DNA of 43,928 nt from a bacterium (GCA_017458675.1 JAFTAM010000095.1:1-43928), one strand, 5' to 3'; positions 16,862 through 24,822 are shown, numbered from the stretch's first letter. Notes: generated by a model not told the origin, from the letters alone. Program-made: numbers and translations.

Positions 16862-16891
16862 AACATAACTTATGTATCAGGCGGTTATGTT
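16862..16891 (-). promoter_or_regulatory. Hairpin in the thrS leader
   Basis: AACATAAC and GTTATGTT form a perfect 8-bp stem with a 14-base loop, 27 bp before the thrS start. No T-box signature is visible and no T tract follows. It could be a translational control element like other thrS leaders, but there is no direct support for this. Confidence 0.35.
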
Positions 16892-16964
16892 TTATTATGC
16901 TTTTTCAGCATCTGCCGGCTGTTCCTGCAGAGGCGCGGGGACGGCTCATAACGCTTTATTTTAT

Positions 16965-16993
16965 ATTATACAAAAATAAACCGAAAAATACAA
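16965..16993 (-). promoter_or_regulatory. thrS promoter
   Basis: On the minus strand TTGTAT (16993-16988) is followed after 17 bases by TATAAT (16970-16965). The predicted start is near 16958. The same TGTAT / TATAAT arrangement occurs before the FliK-like gene and proS. Confidence 0.6.
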
Positions 16994-17113
16994 AGGATAG
17001 CCGCAAGCCGCAAAGCTGACGATTAAGCTCGCCTCATTCCGCTTTTCCGGCCGGAGGCGGCGAATCTCTGTCTGCCAAAATCCGCAAGTTCCTTTGCCGC
17101 CGCTGCCTCTGGA

Positions 17114-17300
17114 GTTAAGCAAAAGCAGTTTAAGCATACGCCTTTACACAGGTTTTGTTCTGCGCTGAAACGGCGTCCGAGCCAAAGCTTCCGCGGAGTC
17201 AGTTGCAGAACAAAACCGGCATAGCGAAAACATGCAGAACGCGCCGGAAAGATCCTTCGCTGCGCTCTCAGTGAAAGAGCAAACGTTTGCAGGCATAATG
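17114..17300 (-). repeat. Dispersed palindromic repeat, copy A (minus orientation)
   Basis: Read on the minus strand this copy runs from GCATTATGCCTG through a CTGAGAGCGCAGCGAAGGATC unit into a large inverted repeat, then ends with TGCTTTTGCTTAAC. The arms are GGTTTTGTTCTGC (17151-17163) and GCAGAACAAAACC (17205-17217). It matches the order of copy B at 22809-23008 over its length. The gap 16836-17538 holds this copy, the thrS promoter and leader, and no gene I can support. Confidence 0.8.
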
Positions 17301-17538
17301 CGATAGGCTGCGGCGCCGTTTTCGTCGAAATCCGCTTTTAACTTAACGGCATTGTCTTTGCAGCCGTCTCGGAACGGCATAAGGCGGGTTCTTTAGAACG
17401 CGGCAGATAAAGCCCTTCGATTTGACTTTGGCAAAAAAGACTGTTCGCGGCATGAATTCGGCAGGTGCAAGGTTTTATAATGCCAAAATAATTTTTCCGC
17501 TTTTTGAACCTTTAAATATTCTGCGGGGAGTTTTATCC

Positions 17539-20184
17539 GTGCCTATCGTTCCGCCTCTGAATACAGAAGCTTATTTAAATTACGAAGAGCTTACTGCCTA
17601 TTTAAACAGCATAGCCGAAGCCGTGCCGCATCTGGTGCGCATCTTCTCTTTGGGTAATTCCCTGGGAGGACGTGCTTTGTGGGCGGCGGAGGTTACCAAC
17701 ACCAATACCGGTTCTGCCAGGTCAAAGCCGGCTATTTGGCTGGACGGCAATATCAACGGAGGCCAGTATTCAACTACCGCCTCCTGTCTGGCGGTGCTCC
17801 AGCGCCTGGCCGCAGAGCACGGACGCAGTCCCTTTATAACCGAACTGCTCGATACTAAAACCTTTTATATCGTTCCCCGTCTGGCGCCCGACGGGGCGGA
17901 GCTGGCTTTAAATTCCGGCCTGGTTACTTCGGTAGGAAGAAGGCTGAGCTTCTTTGACGGACTGCGCGAGGGACTGGTCCCCGGCGACATAAACGGAGAC
18001 GGCCGCATTCTGCAGATGCGGGTGAAGGACCCCTGCGGACAGTGGAAGATCAGCAAGCGCGACGAGCGGCTTTTGGTCAGGCGGGAGCCCGGAGATACGG
18101 AGGGCGATTTTTACAGCCTGTACAGAGAGGGCTTTCTGGACGGCGAATCGGGAGAACCTCTGCGCCTGCGCCTGATAGATTACAAGAGAGATTTGCACCA
18201 TGACTTTACGCCTTCGTGCGGTAATGTAAACCGCCATTACGGAGGCAGCGGGAGCGCCGGTCCTTTTTCCCAGGCGGAATCGCGTTCAGTCAGCGCTTTT
18301 CTGCGCTCTCTCAATAATTTGTGCCTGGCCGTATCGTTCAGAAGCGGCGAGGGCAAAATTAAGATTTCGGGAGACGAGTCGATTATTGACGGAAAGGACC
18401 GCAGGCTTCTGGCGTTTCTGGCGGAGAAGGCTTCTGAGGCTCTTCATGTTCCGGTGGAAAGCGTTAAGGAAAGTACGGATTTTGCCGACTGGCTTTATAC
18501 GGAAATGGGCGTGCCCTGCCTGCGCATCGATTCCTGGAACCTTTTAGAGGCGGCCGGCTGTGAAATGACGGAACTCTCCGAAGCCGGAGAGGCGGATCTG
18601 GCGGCGGTTCTGCGCTGGCTGGACAGGAGCAATGAGGGGCGCGGCTTTGTCCCCTGGAGCGAATGCGAGCATCCGCGTTTAGGAGCGGTCGAGGCCGGCG
18701 GCTGGGATCCTGCCGAAAGCTGGCTCAATCCTCCTTCCGGCGATATGCTGGCGGAGATCTGCGAAGCCCATATCGGCGTGGCTTTAAATTTAGCCGCTTC
18801 GCTGCCCCGCATCAATTTAGGCGCCTGCGGCGATACCGTAGTCGGCTGGGCCGAGCCCGACGACGATGAAGGGGAAATGGTCCCGCTGCGCATTATCTCC
18901 GTAGAAATAATTAACGACGGCTATCTGCCGGCCTGGATCAGCGAAAGAGGCCGGAGCAAAGACGAGCCTTTAATAACTGAAATAGCGTTGAACGAGAACT
19001 GCTCTCTGCTGATGGGACGCGCTCTTTCCGAAAATGAATCGCTGGCCGGAACGGTTTCCCCGCATCTTCGCTGCGGAAACCTTTCTCCGTTTTTCAGCGG
19101 CTGCTCGGAACGGAGCCGCTGCGTGGAGAGGTGGCTGGTGAAGGGCAGCGGCGAGATAGTCGTCTCCGCCTGTCATCCCAGGTGCGGCGTGGTTCAGTAT
19201 ATTACCGACGGCGGCAGCGAGATCCGTCAGCAGTTTAAGGTTAGCAAGCCCAGCGCCGTAATACCTACTTACAGCGAGACCGAAGCCTATGCGTCTGCCG
19301 GCGCGGCGGCTGCCGCCGTGCCTTCGCTTCCTGCCGGCGCAGTTTCCGAGCCCGCCGCAGCTCCGAGCAAGAGCGCGCCTGCGCCTCCGGCCGCGCCCTC
19401 CCGGGCTCAGTTCAAAATGGAGCAGAAGAAGGCTCAAAAAGCGGCGCTGCGCAATTCCGCAGAGCAGTATCCTGCCCATGAAAATGAAGCGGAACCGGCG
19501 GAGGAGCAGATTCAGCCCCTGCCTCAGGTCCGCTCCGTCAATCTGACGGAAATTACCTCTTCTAAGTCGGCGCTGCAGAAGGCTTCTGCAGTTGTCAAGC
19601 CTCCGGCGGAGGAAGAAGAACCGGCTGAACCCGAGGAAGAGGAAGAGATCGTCTATACGGTCGCTTCCAGAGCCGGTTTCAGGCCTACCGTCGGCGGCGG
19701 ACAGCGTCCGGTGCAGACGACGGTAAAGAACAACAGGAGTCTGCGCAGCGATTTCGCCAGGCCCACGGTTTCTTCCGGTCAGAGCAGCCTGCGCAAGAGC
19801 GGCAGTCTGGAGCCGGTTTCGGCTTCCAGCCTGATTAAAGGAGACGGCGGAGAGGGCGTAAGGCGCGGCAGCGTCCAGCCTTCCGGCAGAGTTTTCGGGC
19901 AGCCGCCTTCACGTCAGGGCGGCTCAATGGGAGCCAGGAGCGAAAGCATGAACAGGCCGCTGTCCTCTCAGCGCGCGCAGATGTCTGAGGATGGAAGCGC
20001 CAGACAGTTTGAAGCGCACGAGGTTCGTCCTCATCCTCTGATTCCCGGAAAGGCCTCCCGCCGTCCGGTCAATGAACCGCAGGATTCGCTGCCGGAAGCG
20101 CCCGGTCCGGGCGAGGAGGGACTGGAGAGTCCGCCGGTTCCTTCCGCTCCCAAGCTGCTGCGCAGAACCAGAGGCGAGGAATAG
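17539..20184 (+). CDS. M14 carboxypeptidase-fold protein with all zinc ligands replaced, long disordered tail
   Basis: Residues about 8-345 follow the M14 zinc carboxypeptidase fold closely: NYEELTAYL, LGNSLGGRALWAAEV, FYIVPRLAPDGAE, GDINGDGRILQMR and YTEMGVPCLRIDSW. The metal motif HxxE reads NINGGQ (about residues 73-76: His to Asn, Glu to Gln). The third His region reads AVSFRSGEG, the substrate Asn-Arg pair reads DLHHDF, and the general-base Glu is Asp (RIDSW). It is probably not a peptidase. Residues after about 570 are Ala/Pro/Glu- then Ser/Arg-rich and likely disordered. The frame is open from a TTG at 17422, but the GTG at 17539 has GGGGAG 8 bases upstream and fits the domain start (881 residues). 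No signal peptide is visible, so it may be cytoplasmic. A binding or scaffold role is inference. Confidence 0.75.
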   Translation: MPIVPPLNTEAYLNYEELTAYLNSIAEAVPHLVRIFSLGNSLGGRALWAAEVTNTNTGSARSKPAIWLDGNINGGQYSTTASCLAVLQRLAAEHGRSPFITELLDTKTFYIVPRLAPDGAELALNSGLVTSVGRRLSFFDGLREGLVPGDINGDGRILQMRVKDPCGQWKISKRDERLLVRREPGDTEGDFYSLYREGFLDGESGEPLRLRLIDYKRDLHHDFTPSCGNVNRHYGGSGSAGPFSQAESRSVSAFLRSLNNLCLAVSFRSGEGKIKISGDESIIDGKDRRLLAFLAEKASEALHVPVESVKESTDFADWLYTEMGVPCLRIDSWNLLEAAGCEMTELSEAGEADLAAVLRWLDRSNEGRGFVPWSECEHPRLGAVEAGGWDPAESWLNPPSGDMLAEICEAHIGVALNLAASLPRINLGACGDTVVGWAEPDDDEGEMVPLRIISVEIINDGYLPAWISERGRSKDEPLITEIALNENCSLLMGRALSENESLAGTVSPHLRCGNLSPFFSGCSERSRCVERWLVKGSGEIVVSACHPRCGVVQYITDGGSEIRQQFKVSKPSAVIPTYSETEAYASAGAAAAAVPSLPAGAVSEPAAAPSKSAPAPPAAPSRAQFKMEQKKAQKAALRNSAEQYPAHENEAEPAEEQIQPLPQVRSVNLTEITSSKSALQKASAVVKPPAEEEEPAEPEEEEEIVYTVASRAGFRPTVGGGQRPVQTTVKNNRSLRSDFARPTVSSGQSSLRKSGSLEPVSASSLIKGDGGEGVRRGSVQPSGRVFGQPPSRQGGSMGARSESMNRPLSSQRAQMSEDGSARQFEAHEVRPHPLIPGKASRRPVNEPQDSLPEAPGPGEEGLESPPVPSAPKLLRRTRGEE

Positions 20185-20221
20185 ACGTTTGGCTTGATTT
20201 CGCGTTTTGATAATTAGTTTA

Positions 20222-20263
20222 CAAAAAAAATGAGCTGTGAAACAGATTCGCAGCTCATTTTTG
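20222..20263. terminator. Bidirectional terminator between the M14-like gene and pit
   Basis: ATGAGCTG (20230-20237) and CAGCTCAT (20251-20258) form a perfect stem with T runs on both sides: TTTTT on the plus strand, and eight T residues on the minus strand. It lies between convergent genes ending at 20184 and 20283. Confidence 0.85.
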
Positions 20264-20282
20264 GTTTGGGCTTCCGCCGGCT

Positions 20283-21368
20283 TTACATAGCCGCAGGGGC
20301 GTAGGGCTCGATGATGCCGGTGAGGCGCACGATATAATAGACGATCATGGCGATTACGGCGGAGGCGGGCAGAGTCATGGTCCAGGCCAGAGCGATGTTG
20401 TTGGCCACGCTCCAGCGCACGGCGTTGAACCTTTTGACGGCGCCCACGCCCATGATGCTGGCGGTCACTACATGAGTGGTGGAGATGGGCATGCCCAGGG
20501 CGGCGGTGGTCAGAACGACGGTGGCGGAAATTATGTCGGCGGTGAAGCCGTTGATGGGCTGCAGGCGCACTACTTTGCTGCCGATAGTCTTGATGATTCT
20601 CCAGCCGCCGGCAGAGGTGCCGAGGGCGATGGCGGTAGCGCAGGCCAGTTTGGTGGGCCACCATACCTCTCCGTTGTCGATGATGTCCTGGGGAATGAGG
20701 CCGGGCTCGATGATGCCGGCGGTAGCGCCGCTGATCAGAGCCAGGGTTATGATGCCCATGACCTTCTGGGCGTCGTTGGAGCCCTGGGCGAAGGCCATGA
20801 GAGCGGCGGAACACCATTGGGCGTATTTAAACTTGTTGTTGACGGCGGCTTTGATGATGCCCTTCTGATTTAAGGTGTGGAAGATCCAATACATGGCCAG
20901 CATGGCGATATAGCCAAAGAAGAGGCCGATGATGGGAGAGACCAGGCCGGGAATAACCACATGCCCCATAACTCCGCTCTTCCACTGCACTCCCTCTATG
21001 CCGACGTGGGCCAGGCCTACTCCTACGAGTCCTCCGATGAGCGCGTGCGAGGATGAGGAGGGCAGTCCTTTGTACCAGGTGATAATATTCCAGATGATGG
21101 CTCCCAGCAGGGCGACCAGGATTAAGGATTGCTGATTGACGGCGCCGTCGATGACGATGCCCTTGGTTATAGTTTTGGCTACTCCGGTAAATAAAAAGGC
21201 GCCTACAAAGTTGAAGCAGGCCGCCATAAATACGGCCTTGCGCGGCGATAAAGCTCTGGTGGATACAGCGGTGGCGATGGCGTTGGCCGCATCATGAAAG
21301 CCGTTTACGTAATCGAATACCAGCGCGATAATTATTACGGCGCATAAGACTACTAGAGCTACAGACAT
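20283..21368 (-). CDS. pit: Inorganic phosphate transporter, Pit family
   Basis: This 361-residue polytopic transporter takes up inorganic phosphate (as metal phosphate) driven by the proton or sodium gradient. Both inverted Pit signature repeats are present: DYVNGFHDAANAIATAV at about residues 19-35 and FAQGSNDAQKVMG at about 193-205, each with the Asp/Asn residues typical of the family. About ten membrane helices are predicted. The length is shorter than E. coli PitA and close to that of Gram-positive and archaeal members. No phoU-like gene adjoins it here. A promoter candidate lies at 21400-21428. Confidence 0.93.
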   Translation of the reverse strand: MSVALVVLCAVIIIALVFDYVNGFHDAANAIATAVSTRALSPRKAVFMAACFNFVGAFLFTGVAKTITKGIVIDGAVNQQSLILVALLGAIIWNIITWYKGLPSSSSHALIGGLVGVGLAHVGIEGVQWKSGVMGHVVIPGLVSPIIGLFFGYIAMLAMYWIFHTLNQKGIIKAAVNNKFKYAQWCSAALMAFAQGSNDAQKVMGIITLALISGATAGIIEPGLIPQDIIDNGEVWWPTKLACATAIALGTSAGGWRIIKTIGSKVVRLQPINGFTADIISATVVLTTAALGMPISTTHVVTASIMGVGAVKRFNAVRWSVANNIALAWTMTLPASAVIAMIVYYIVRLTGIIEPYAPAAM

Positions 21369-21399
21369 ATTTGTGTTTCTGCTTTCGTATATATAATAG

Positions 21400-21428
21400 A
21401 TAGTAAGATAACGGCGGCATTATTCCAA
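21400..21428 (-). promoter_or_regulatory. Candidate pit promoter
   Basis: On the minus strand TTGGAA (21428-21423) and TACTAT (21405-21400) are separated by 17 bases, about 32 bp before the pit start codon. Confidence 0.45.
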
Positions 21429-21475
21429 GTCAGCCAATGCGGCCGAAAATGCCGAATGTTCAGCGAAGTTTCTGC

Positions 21476-21518
21476 GTAAAAAATAAAGCCGTTATGCTCA
21501 AAGAACATATAACGGCTT
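21476..21518 (-). terminator. Strong minus-strand terminator with no assigned gene
   Basis: AAGCCGTTAT (21486-21495) and ATAACGGCTT (21509-21518) form a perfect 10-bp stem. On the minus strand it is followed by TATTTTTTAC. The 270 bp upstream contain no convincing ORF but do contain C-rich stretches (TTTTCCCC, CTCCCCTG). It may end a second small RNA or serve as a back-up terminator for the one at 21791-21928. Confidence 0.65.
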
Positions 21519-21790
21519 AAATATCGCAGGGACTGCAGGGGAGTATATGGCTGTATCTTCCTCCCGGATACGGATAAGCATAGGGGAAAATAGAAATTTT
21601 CATACGGTAATCTGTATTAATATGATTCGGACTCTTTAACATAAAACGGGAGCCTGGTTCTGTAAAATCTTTGTCCTTCCTGCCTTCGGCTATTTTTTGA
21701 TTGGCGCAGCCGGACCGCAGAGCAAAATCAAATCGGCTTCTCCGCTTCCGCGGCAGGTCGGCGGTTTGTTCTGCTTAGAGGCAATCCTTG

Positions 21791-21837
21791 TAAAAAAATA
21801 CCCTCCCGAATTGAGTGTGAGTCGAAGGGAGGGTATT
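21791..21837 (-). terminator. Terminator of the candidate small RNA
   Basis: AATACCCTCCC (21797-21807) and GGGAGGGTATT (21827-21837) form an 11-bp perfect stem with a 19-base loop. On the minus strand it is followed directly by seven T residues. The plus-strand side (CTGTTAAGG) is not a T tract. Confidence 0.8.
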
Positions 21838-21928
21838 CTGTTAAGGAATTAGGAGGAACTTTATCCATGCTGAAGACGGGGAAGACTTCAGCATTTCCAG
21901 CGGTGAGATTATTTTCTATATTCTCAAC
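21791..21928 (-). ncRNA. Candidate small regulatory RNA of about 138 nt with anti-Shine-Dalgarno region
   Basis: A transcript from the promoter at 21935-21963 would run about 138 nt to a strong terminator. It would contain a hairpin (TGCTGAAG/CTTCAGCA, loop with UCUUCCCC) and an unpaired linker GUUCCUCCUAAUUCCUU. It ends in a terminator hairpin AATACCCTCCC/GGGAGGGTATT followed by T7. C-rich loops and linkers that pair with ribosome binding sites are typical of Gram-positive-style small RNAs. Eight bases of the linker (GUUCCUCC) match the flgG Shine-Dalgarno GGAGGAAC (25832-25839). No known RNA family (6S, SRP, tmRNA) is recognisable. On the plus strand the linker reads as a Shine-Dalgarno before a 22-codon ORF at 21867, a weaker alternative. 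Confidence 0.6.
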
Positions 21929-21934
21929 AACGTA

Positions 21935-21963
21935 ATTGTAAACTACAACAGACAATTAGTCAA
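21935..21963 (-). promoter_or_regulatory. Near-consensus sigma70-type promoter for the candidate small RNA
   Basis: On the minus strand TTGACT (21963-21958), exactly 17 bases, then TACAAT (21940-21935). Each hexamer differs from consensus at one base, making this one of the best promoter matches in the window. Nothing downstream codes convincingly for protein. Confidence 0.65.
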
Positions 21964-22019
21964 TGGCGTAAATGCCGAAATTTTAGGAATTTTAGCGGAT
22001 AAAAGGAACATGATATGTC

Positions 22020-22048
22020 TTGATATCCACACGTCGTGTGTGTAAAAT
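22020..22048 (+). promoter_or_regulatory. MerR-like gene promoter with a palindromic operator in the spacer
   Basis: TTGATA (22020-22025) and TAAAAT (22043-22048) are 17 bases apart. The spacer contains the perfect palindrome CACACG-T-CGTGTG (22028-22040). An operator between -35 and -10 is the position used by MerR-family regulators, which suggests autoregulation of the gene at 22081. MerR-activated promoters usually have 19-20 bp spacers, so repression is more likely here. Confidence 0.6.
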
Positions 22049-22080
22049 ATAAAAGAATCTTGAAAAATAAGGATTTATGA

Positions 22081-22689
22081 GTGGTAAAACGTATTGAAGA
22101 TGCGGATCAGATGGATCTTTTCGCTTCGGCTTCTATGTATCTGAGCCAGGCGGAGGTGGCTGAATTTCTGAAGCTGCCCGTCAGAGTTATTCAGCATTGG
22201 GAGAGCTTGGGGCTGGTTCACCGGGAGCTATCCGGCAAGGGACGCAGAAGCAAATATACCAAGCAGGATCTGATAGAGCTGAACTTTGTTAAAAGTTTGG
22301 TCTATGAGCACGGCTACGTTTTGGGAACGCTCAAGGAGAAGCTGGCGAAGCTGGAGGCTCCTTACTGTTACGATCCCGACGATACCATCTGGGACAACGC
22401 GGAAAAAATCTGGAAGAGCAAATCGGAGATCGCCTGCAGCGAGCTGAACAGGATAAAATACGAATTTGTTCCTTATATGCGGCAGGTTCTGGATAAACTC
22501 CCCGATTCGGACGATACCGAGCTGGCTTTGAATATAATAGGCATGCTGCGGGCTCTGGTCAGAGGGCAGCGCCCCCGGCTGGTCCGCCGCTCCGCAGGCG
22601 CGGCAGGAAAAGCGCGTCCCCGAAAAAGGACAGGGAAGACCAAGAAAGTTCGGGACAGCAAGAACATGGATTTAATAGATTTCGGCTGA
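22081..22689 (+). CDS. MerR-like DNA-binding regulator
   Basis: This 202-residue protein has a MerR-type winged helix: MYLSQAEVAEFLKLPVRVIQHWESLGLV (about residues 19-46) followed by the basic wing GKGRRSKYTKQDLIELNFVKSLV. The region about 90-160 is helical and may mediate dimers or sense a signal. The last 40 residues are Arg/Lys-rich (RRSAGAAGKARPRKRTGKTK) and may bind nucleic acid non-specifically. No metal-binding Cys cluster is visible. The start is GTG at 22081 with AAGGA 7 bases upstream; the ATG at 22077 is out of frame and short. The palindromic promoter upstream suggests autoregulation. The candidate small RNA is transcribed divergently from 95 bp away, so it may be a target. Confidence 0.8.
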   Translation: MVKRIEDADQMDLFASASMYLSQAEVAEFLKLPVRVIQHWESLGLVHRELSGKGRRSKYTKQDLIELNFVKSLVYEHGYVLGTLKEKLAKLEAPYCYDPDDTIWDNAEKIWKSKSEIACSELNRIKYEFVPYMRQVLDKLPDSDDTELALNIIGMLRALVRGQRPRLVRRSAGAAGKARPRKRTGKTKKVRDSKNMDLIDFG

Positions 22690-22744
22690 GCGGAGCTCAC
22701 CGCCGGAAGCGGCTTAAGTCTGTCCGGGGAGCGGCGCCGGCTGT

Positions 22745-22782
22745 ATGCGGCGCCCAATGTCGTTAAGTCAGGCGTTTTTTTT
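22745..22782 (+). terminator. Probable terminator after the MerR-like gene
   Basis: GCGCC (about 22750) pairs with GGCGT (22771-22775), next to eight T residues (22775-22782). The stem is short, but the upstream GGCGCC palindromes could strengthen it. It lies about 60 bp past the stop codon. Confidence 0.45.
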
Positions 22783-22808
22783 GCTGAAAATGTCATAATA
22801 GTTTGTCT

Positions 22809-23008
22809 GCATTATGCTTGAAAATGTTTCCTCAGTCATTCTGAGCGAAGCGAAGAATCTTTAGAGCATGTTTTCGCTATGCCGGTTTTGTTTTGTACTT
22901 CGCTCCGCGGCTGCGCTTCGCTCACGGCGTTCGCTTCGGCGCAAAACAAAACCTGTGCAAAGCGTGTCTGCAGAAAAGCTTGTTTTTGCTTAACTTGCCG
23001 GCAGCAAT
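22809..23008 (+). repeat. Dispersed palindromic repeat, copy B
   Basis: Order of elements: GCATTATGCTTG, a CATTCTGAGCG unit (22837-22860), GCATGTTTTCGCTATGCC, and an inverted repeat with arms GGTTTTGTTTTG (22884-22895) and CAAAACAAAACC (22942-22953). It ends with TGTTTTTGCTTAACTTGCCG. The same order is seen in copies A, C and D. It fills most of the gap between the MerR-like gene and the FliK-like gene. Confidence 0.85.
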
Positions 23009-23040
23009 GCGGCGCAGATTTGTTTTTTTCTTAGGTATAT

Positions 23041-23070
23041 CTGTATTTTTTGCGTTTATTTCTGTATAAT
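23041..23070 (+). promoter_or_regulatory. Promoter of the FliK-like gene
   Basis: CTGTAT (23041-23046) and TATAAT (23065-23070) are 18 bases apart. The arrangement matches the thrS and proS promoters. It implies a leader of about 100 nt before the GTG at 23176. Confidence 0.5.
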
Positions 23071-23175
23071 AAAGTTTAAGGGCGCGGTCGGCTTTCCGAA
23101 ACGGTACGGCCGGCTTTGCCGGAAGCGCTGACGGCGGCTGTTGATTTTGCGTTTCGGAAGGAGGCGGCGTAGGAC

Positions 23176-24570
23176 GTGCAGTTTTTAGGCGTACAGATGA
23201 ACCCCCAGGCCGGTGGCATCGGCGGCATGGCCGGACCTTCGGCTGCAGCGGGAAGGGGACTTCCTGTCGGTATCCTGACCGCCAGGGGGGCGAATTTCAG
23301 TCAGTTCAATGTAGGGCAGAACCTGTTCGGCCAGGTGACGGGCCGCGGTCAGGACGGCAGCTATATGCTTCGCTTCGGCAATACGACGCTGCGGGCCAAT
23401 TCCGGAACTCCTCTGAGCGTGGGACAGCAGCTCAACGTTACGGTGACAGGACAGCAGAACGGTCAGATTACGCTGAATATGTCCTCCAGCCTCTTTTCTT
23501 CAATGGATACTCAGGTGGTGGGCCAGACGCTGGTTAAAATGAACGTGCCTCTGACCGAAAGCAACCTGAGCCTTGCCAACTCCATGCTCGAACATAATTT
23601 GCCTTTGGATAAGCAGAGTTTTCAGAGCATGCATAAAGCGGTCTCCCAGCTTCCTCCCGCCCCCAATGCCAATGTCGCCAACGCCAGAATCGGAGCTGCC
23701 TGCTTCCTTCAGGCCAACGGCATCCCTCTTACTGCGCAGAACATAACCTCGCTGGGCAATTTTATTGCTTCGCATCCGCAGATAGGCCAGCAGCTTTACA
23801 GCCTGCAGGGAGAAATTAAAAAGATTCATTCGGAGTCCGGAAAAATTTCAGAGGCTTCTTTGGAACTTTTGGAAAAAGCTCCCGGAGTATTGGAGAGCGC
23901 GTGTATCGCTCCCGGCGGCGTGAAAAATACCAAAAGCGCCCGCAGCCGCGGCAAAGCTCTCTTTGACAGCGCTAAAAGGGCCGGCATCGAAACTGCTTTG
24001 ACCTGGGTCGGCGACGACGAGGACAAATGGGAACTGCTGGAATATTTCCGGCGGCTGCACGAGTCCGCCGAAAAAGAACCTCAGGCTTTTGGACAGCTCC
24101 TTTCTTTTATGCAGAGCGCTGAAGAGAATTTTCAGGCTCTGCAGCTGCTGAACCGCGCCAAGCTCGATCCCTCTCTAGCCTATTACTACCTGCAGATACC
24201 TCTTCGTTCCGAGCTCGGCGAGTCGGCGGAAGTGTGGATCCGCTACCGCTGGCAGGAGGATATGCGCTTTATCGACGCGGATAATACCAGGATCGAACTT
24301 TTGGTAAAGACCTATGCTCTTGGCAGTTTGTTCTTTGCTCTGGATATAAACAGCGGCTTGATCAAGCTGAGCGTCAAGGTCGAAAACGAAGACGTTCTTG
24401 AATTTGTGCGTTCCTATCTGCCGGTATTGGAAGACCGCCTCATTCAGGAAGGCTGGCAGACCGAGCCGTTTGAAGCCGAGGTGGGAGAGGTCGACGGCAA
24501 TCTGCATATAGAGAGCATAACGGAAACGGCGGATATTTCTTCTATGGAGAGCTGCGATGTCCAGGTTTGA
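23176..24570 (+). CDS. fliK: FliK-like flagellar hook-length control protein
   Basis: This 464-residue protein leads the flagellar gene cluster. FliK proteins measure hook length and switch the export gate. Residues about 370-440 resemble the C-terminal Flg_hook domain: GSLFFALDINSGLIKLSVKV followed by two helices ending LEDRLIQEGWQ. The N-terminal region is Gly/Gln/Asn-rich with a beta-rich part (about 40-100, VGQNLFGQVTGRG). The middle is helical (about 110-330). The start is GTG at 23176. AAGGAGG lies 12 bases upstream, slightly far. It overlaps the next small ORF by 14 bp, so they are translationally coupled. The assignment rests on the C-terminus and the neighbours, and the N-terminus is not typical. 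Confidence 0.65.
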   Translation: MQFLGVQMNPQAGGIGGMAGPSAAAGRGLPVGILTARGANFSQFNVGQNLFGQVTGRGQDGSYMLRFGNTTLRANSGTPLSVGQQLNVTVTGQQNGQITLNMSSSLFSSMDTQVVGQTLVKMNVPLTESNLSLANSMLEHNLPLDKQSFQSMHKAVSQLPPAPNANVANARIGAACFLQANGIPLTAQNITSLGNFIASHPQIGQQLYSLQGEIKKIHSESGKISEASLELLEKAPGVLESACIAPGGVKNTKSARSRGKALFDSAKRAGIETALTWVGDDEDKWELLEYFRRLHESAEKEPQAFGQLLSFMQSAEENFQALQLLNRAKLDPSLAYYYLQIPLRSELGESAEVWIRYRWQEDMRFIDADNTRIELLVKTYALGSLFFALDINSGLIKLSVKVENEDVLEFVRSYLPVLEDRLIQEGWQTEPFEAEVGEVDGNLHIESITETADISSMESCDVQV

Positions 24571-24745
24571 GGAAGATATAAACAATCCCGAAGAAGAAGG
24601 CTATTCTGTTCCCGATGAAATACGGAAGGGAGTGGGCGAGGGCAAGAGTACGGTTATACCTCCCACTGTTTACGGAGTGATAGATACCGTGATAGACTTC
24701 GCTCAGGAACTGAACGATTTGGCCTGCGAGGCTTACAATCTGTAA
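24557..24745 (+). CDS. Small protein after fliK, possibly a short FlhB C-terminal-like protein
   Basis: This 62-residue acidic protein overlaps the end of the FliK-like gene by 14 bp. In many Firmicutes a small FlhB C-terminal homologue (YlqH type) follows fliK. Its IPPELYEAVAEVL core is weakly echoed here by IPPTVYGVIDTVIDFAQEL (about residues 34-52). The NPxH autocleavage motif is absent. The homology is uncertain, and the gene call rests on the overlap and on the ATG directly inside the preceding frame. A gap of 218 bp follows, with an inverted repeat and AT-rich sequence before flgF. Confidence 0.5.
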   Translation: MSRFEEDINNPEEEGYSVPDEIRKGVGEGKSTVIPPTVYGVIDTVIDFAQELNDLACEAYNL

Positions 24746-24822
24746 AATTATCACATTGGGTATTTAATTGGTAAAATTTGTTTAAATTCGAGAGTGTTTT
24801 TGTAAAAATTTGGTAAAAGATT

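Noticed and set aside
16836..16990. T-box riboswitch before thrS
   Set aside because: No T-box sequence, no antiterminator/terminator pair and no T tract in the leader.
21867..21935. Plus-strand 22-codon ORF with a strong GGAGGA upstream
   Set aside because: No plus-strand promoter was found, and the GGAGGA is the complement of the small RNA linker. Kept only as an alternative reading.
21728..21955. Minus-strand open frame of 75 codons
   Set aside because: It starts with TTG without a ribosome site, between the -35 and -10 of a strong promoter, and runs through the terminator hairpin; a non-coding RNA explains the region better.
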